The position numbers and the translations under genes are program-made. DNA of 64,000 bases, from positions 44,960,630 through 45,024,629 of the forward strand of contig OY292274.1 in assembly GCA_958496175.1 (NCBI GenBank), in the 5' to 3' direction. Positions 60,301 through 64,000 of the stretch are shown here, one piece after another (within the stretch, counting starts at the first letter, position 1; each line of letters opens with the position of its first letter). The stretch comes from Sisyra terminalis. Its lineage: Eukaryota > Arthropoda > Insecta > Neuroptera > Sisyridae. The notes under the pieces were generated by a model. It ran no database searches. It had not been told where the DNA came from and was given only the letters and a program-made list of their open reading frames with translations.

Positions 60301-61639
60301 GTAATTTTGAAGCTACAGATGTTTGGATTATGAATAATTTGGACCAAGTTTTTGACGGTCGTTCAAGGGTGATCTATCTACTATTTTGCTTTAATGAAAA
60401 CCCATAAATTAACCATAAATTTCCACCTACTCAAATCTATATTTCTTAATTGTTTACACATTATAGCATGACTTATTTTATTAAACCTACATTATATATT
60501 CTACACAGTTTGGTAAAACTCTTTAAGACAAAAAAAATAGGATCAATAATAAAAAAGGCAAAAAAAAAAAATAAAAAAACAAACAAATTAAACATTTGAG
60601 ATTTCCTTAATAATTTTAAAAGAAATAAAAAACATGTTTCACAATCTTAAAAGTTTAACAATTTTACTGCACTATGTCATCTTTATTGTGTAGGAAAATC
60701 AAAAAAAATGGTCCTGTATATATCAAATCTTACACAGAGAAGGGTTCCGTAGTAAAAATACCTTTTGCTGCGACCATGAAACCATTTGAGCATGCTTTCT
60801 CATTTGCGCAAAGTAATGGGTTGAAAATAAAATTTAAAAAAAAAATATAAATTAAAACAAAGTTATTTTTGTAATTGCTTAACTCAAACAAAAAATATTC
60901 CACATCAAAAACTGGACTACACATTTTATTCCAAAAATCAAAACACATTTTTTTTAATTGAATACTACTGGAACTATACAACTAAATTTTGGAAGGAAGT
61001 TTTCTATAAACCACTATTCAATGATGCTTAAATAAGCTTATACCTTATGCTTATGATGCTCATACCTATCTATTAGAAATTACGAAAAAACGTACGAGTA
61101 GCACATTATTCGAGTAACAGTAGAATTTAAAACGAAAAAAAAAGAATTCACTCAAGTGTGTGAAATATCATTAGATAGGTCTTGAAAATTATAAAACTGC
61201 CAATATAAATTTTTCATTTAAACCAACAGTTGGTGAGATATGTATTTCTATAACCCTAAATATCTATCTTCACTCGGATTTCTTAAATATGAGGTTGAAA
61301 ATTTCGAGAAGAAAATTTATAAAAACTTCAATAAAAATTGGTTTCAATGTCTATAGTTTTGGATAATAGGAATAATTTCCACTAGGTATACAATTTTTTT
61401 TCATTTCAGTGGCCGCAGAATAATTTTATGGTGTTTTTAAAAAGTATTAAATGGAAAAAAATTATCCAAGTCGCAATCTAGGACAAAACTTTCATTATTT
61501 TAGTTTTTAAAAAACATAAAAACATGGATGTTAAAAACAAAAAAGTTTATGAATGATATATCAATTTTTGCAATGGTTTTTACCTTTATTTAAATATGTT
61601 TATGTAAAATATTTCTTAAATAATAATATATGACACCGT

Positions 61640-61755
61640 AAAATTGTAAACTCTGTCAGTTTATAAGCTAACGTCGTTAGATTACAATCTAACCTACCAT
61701 GAGTTTATAATCTCACGCGTTATACTATAAATTGACGGAGTTCACAAATCTACGC
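61640..61755. repeat. Imperfect inverted repeat (about 115 bp)
   Basis: TAAACTCTGTCAGTTTATAA followed by GCTAACGTCGTTAGATTA is mirrored by TATAATCTCACGCGTTATAC and TATAAATTGACGGAGTTCAC. It lies just left of a stretch with repeated ATCGACGTT and GTTCGT words (61800-61920) and may be part of the same element as the repeat at 61965-62100. Confidence 0.45.
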
Positions 61756-61964
61756 TTGTGACTGAGAGAGGTATCTGTAAGGTGGCGCTATAATAAAATA
61801 CCGTTCATAAAACGTCGCTCACGAACGATTTATCATTAATGTTTTGATTTTCATAATCGACGTTAAAATATCGACGTTTGTGAACGATATATTGGTTCGT
61901 TTAAAAAAATCGATGAATCGTTTGCATTCCTAACTATAACGACAGAAAAAAAAAATACGATATT

Positions 61965-62100
61965 ACATTGGAAACTTTTCGGGAAGTGCAAGTGAATATA
62001 TACGTATGACATATAATTAAGTAAAAGAGACAGAACTTCTAATATCTCTGTCCCTACTCTCTGGCTTCTCAACAAACCCATGCATACAAGTGACACTGCT
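61965..62100 (-). repeat. Dispersed repeat family 3, copy 2
   Basis: This is the complement of the block at 57195-57300, with shared words AGAGAGTAGG, TTACTTA and ATTCACTTGCACT in the same order. Confidence 0.55.
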
Positions 62101-63708
62101 TAAGCATCTATGGACTTATACATGAACTATTTTTATTATGCGTCATCGTAAAAATTACATAGTGTTGGTTCACGTCCAGCACATCAATAATGAATATTTG
62201 AAATTACGATATATTATTGTAATTTTTGCTACAATTTTTTTCCATTTATGAAATATAAATTCTAATTTTGTGCAGTACAAATATTTTGTTTTTGAACCTA
62301 CATTCATTACATTACGCAACTCTTCTCTGTACGTGGTCCGACATACGAGTATACTACACAAGACATATAGTATAAAGAAGCTTGAGATTAGAATTTTGGT
62401 TTATTATCTGAAACTAAAGCTTTTTTATTCAAAATTGATCTTTTATTCGTTGATATAGCCGTATAGGTATCTAATATTTCAGTAGTTTGCTTTAAAACTA
62501 TAAACATTAGAATAGTAATCATTAGAAGAAGTGAAAAGGTGGGCTCATTGATAAAAACGAGTTTTGATGACAGAAATATCGCAGTAGTATATTTTGACAC
62601 GTAGAAACAAATGTTAATGTAATAAGTGCCGACAGACGATGGGTAGACGCTGCGAGGTTGAAAGAAAACTTGTAAATCAAAAACATGTTGTTCGACAAGG
62701 TCGCTTACGATTTCTGCGTGGTCAAATATTGGATCAGATAAGAGGAAGTCTTTATTCTGCGACTGAGAACTAAAAGACCAAATTGCAACCACTAGCCGTA
62801 TCATTAATTAAACGCCACATAAATATAAAGACATCCATCAATACCACAATGATAAACATATCAAACTTGGAATAAATATAAACCGACAAGAACAAAACTG
62901 GTTGAAATTGAAGCGAAAAAAGCAATGTTTTACAGAACTGTGATTTATTTAAATTCAATCGAAGATTTAAGAGCTGGCATTACACTCGAAATAAATCACA
63001 AAACGTAAAATAAAAACTAGTATTTTGAGCGTTTTAAAATCAAATATTGATCTATTAATGCTTTATTCAAATTTCTTTGGTAATTTGACGCTGGCTGATG
63101 AAAGCCAGCTGTTCAAATATTTTAATATTCCACGAAAAGAAAGAATTTTTCAAACAATGCATAAAATAACGTGCACTTTGCTCATATTAGGAAAATATGG
63201 ATTTAGCGGTTTCGGAAAATGTGGCTTTTATAGTTGGAAATTAGGAAGATAAAAATGAGCAGATATAATAAAAATTCGTTATTAAAAAATTTCGATTATT
63301 TAGGTATATTCAAAAAATTTTAATTGGTTTTTGGTTTTAATGTAAATTAGAGTTAAATTAAGCATCGACAACCATTTTGGGCTTCAGAATTCAATCTGGA
63401 AAAAATTTCTACTTTATAAGTGTGCCAATATTTTTTGACAAATTCCCGTCTAGAAATGTATCATTTTTCAAATAAAATTTAAATTATTTTATAAGAATTA
63501 TTGACAATCAAGCAAACCTAGTACCTATATCTCAAAAGGATCATGTGGAGACCTACATGGACCTACATAATGCAATGTTAACTTTTCTATTGTAGAGCAT
63601 AGCAAAACATTACAGCAAGTGTTAACAATGATTGGTGAAAATTCAAAAAAAATAACATAAAAATATAAATAACCCTTCAATCACGTTTTGAAGTTCTTAT
63701 ATTCATCA

Positions 63709-63875
63709 ACCCTACCGATGGTCGAGTGGTCAAGGTGGCTGCTCTAAACTGGTAAGAGCTGAGCTCGAATCTCGTATCGAGCAATTTTTCACTATTTCTC
63801 AATTCATGGGTTTTTACTAATCCTAAATTCGTTCAGGACCTTGGTTTTATAAAACAACGATAAATATAAAAAAAG
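63709..63875 (+). repeat. tRNA-derived SINE, copy C
   Basis: CCTACCGATGGTCGAGTGGT then CAAGGTGGCTGCTC at the head (A-box-like TGGTCGAGTGG at 63719-63729), a degenerate B box (AGCTCGAATC near 63762), TATCGAGCAATTTTTCAC, TATTTCTCAATTCATGGG, and the tail ATAAAACAACGATAAATATA. It is the best preserved full-length match to copy A and defines the family length of about 165 bp. Confidence 0.75.
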
Positions 63876-64000
63876 ATATTCATCTGTCTTTAGTAAATAT
63901 ACATTGAGGATATAAGACAGATGTTACGGTAAATATCCAAAAAACGAGAAATATTTGAAAATATATAATTTAAAGCTCAAGTTCTAAAGACTGAAAATAG

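Larger units (their letters stand above)
47658..64000 (+). other. Sulf1 intron D, at least 16.3 kb, open at the window edge
   Basis: Starts with a consensus GTAAGT donor. I looked for the next Sulf1 exon (expected to begin in the HTPSYDHAPNPDKQW region and reach SDHGYHLGQFG) and found none to the end of the window. Beyond the listed repeats, the stretches 47700-48880, 49180-50920, 51260-52790, 53640-56110 and 57300-61640 show no gene. Open frames such as 54837-55115, 59789-60118 and 62388-62804 are not recognisable. Confidence 0.85.

Noticed and set aside
62388..62804. 138-codon minus-strand open frame, possibly membrane protein or chemoreceptor piece.
   Set aside because: Some hydrophobic stretches are present, but the order of segments does not fit gustatory or odorant receptors and no diagnostic motif is seen. 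In AT-rich DNA hydrophobic open frames arise by chance.
1..64000. CRISPR arrays, bacterial operons, riboswitches or plasmid/phage features.
   Set aside because: None seen. The spliced insect-type gene and eukaryotic transposons show nuclear animal DNA.

Overview
The window looks like nuclear DNA from an insect with a very AT-rich, transposon-laden genome. Three things point there: long introns with GT-AG borders, an exon series closest in wording to insect extracellular sulfatase, and insect-type mobile DNA (mariner, Tc1, pogo-like, PIF/Harbinger-like, hAT-like, Helitron, Jockey, RTE-like and RNase H-bearing LINE debris, and a tRNA-derived SINE). Species or order cannot be fixed from the sequence alone.

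Only one cellular protein gene can be supported. It is the 5' part of Sulf1, the secreted heparan sulfate 6-O-endosulfatase, on the + strand. A leader-plus-start exon (about 15176-15659, ATG at 15401) is followed by coding exons 20292-20531, 41844-41995 and 47488-47657. All junctions are GT-AG and the phases agree (1, 1, 0, 2). Together they encode residues 1-273 plus two bases of codon 274: the signal peptide, a low-complexity stretch, and the N-terminal half of the catalytic domain with the TDDQD metal site and the CCPSR formylglycine site. The rest of the gene lies beyond position 64000, so the last intron here is at least 16.3 kb. A strong 3' splice site at 15175 implies a non-coding exon further upstream, not located.

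Layout: 1-15175 is upstream sequence or a 5' UTR intron, with a SINE, two LINE remnants and a hAT-like element. 15660-20291 (intron A) is crowded with mobile DNA: a long inverted repeat, a Tc1 3' end, a foldback hairpin, a Jockey remnant and a deleted Tc1 element. 20532-41843 (intron B) carries hAT-like elements, an RNase H LINE, SINE pieces, and a three-layer nest (a Harbinger-like MITE inside a pogo-like element inside a mariner). 41996-47487 (intron C) carries a Helitron inserted in one arm of a foldback element, plus a shorter relative of that foldback. 47658-64000 (intron D) carries a near-perfect 300 bp hairpin, hAT-like and pogo-like elements, LINE debris and another SINE.

The most interesting signals are the SINE family (five pieces in 64 kb), two inverted-repeat element families whose arms carry a hammerhead-ribozyme-like / Penelope-terminal-like core (CTGANGA, short stem, GAAA), the nested insertions with readable target duplications, and three upstream ORFs in the Sulf1 leader, the first in an optimal Kozak context.
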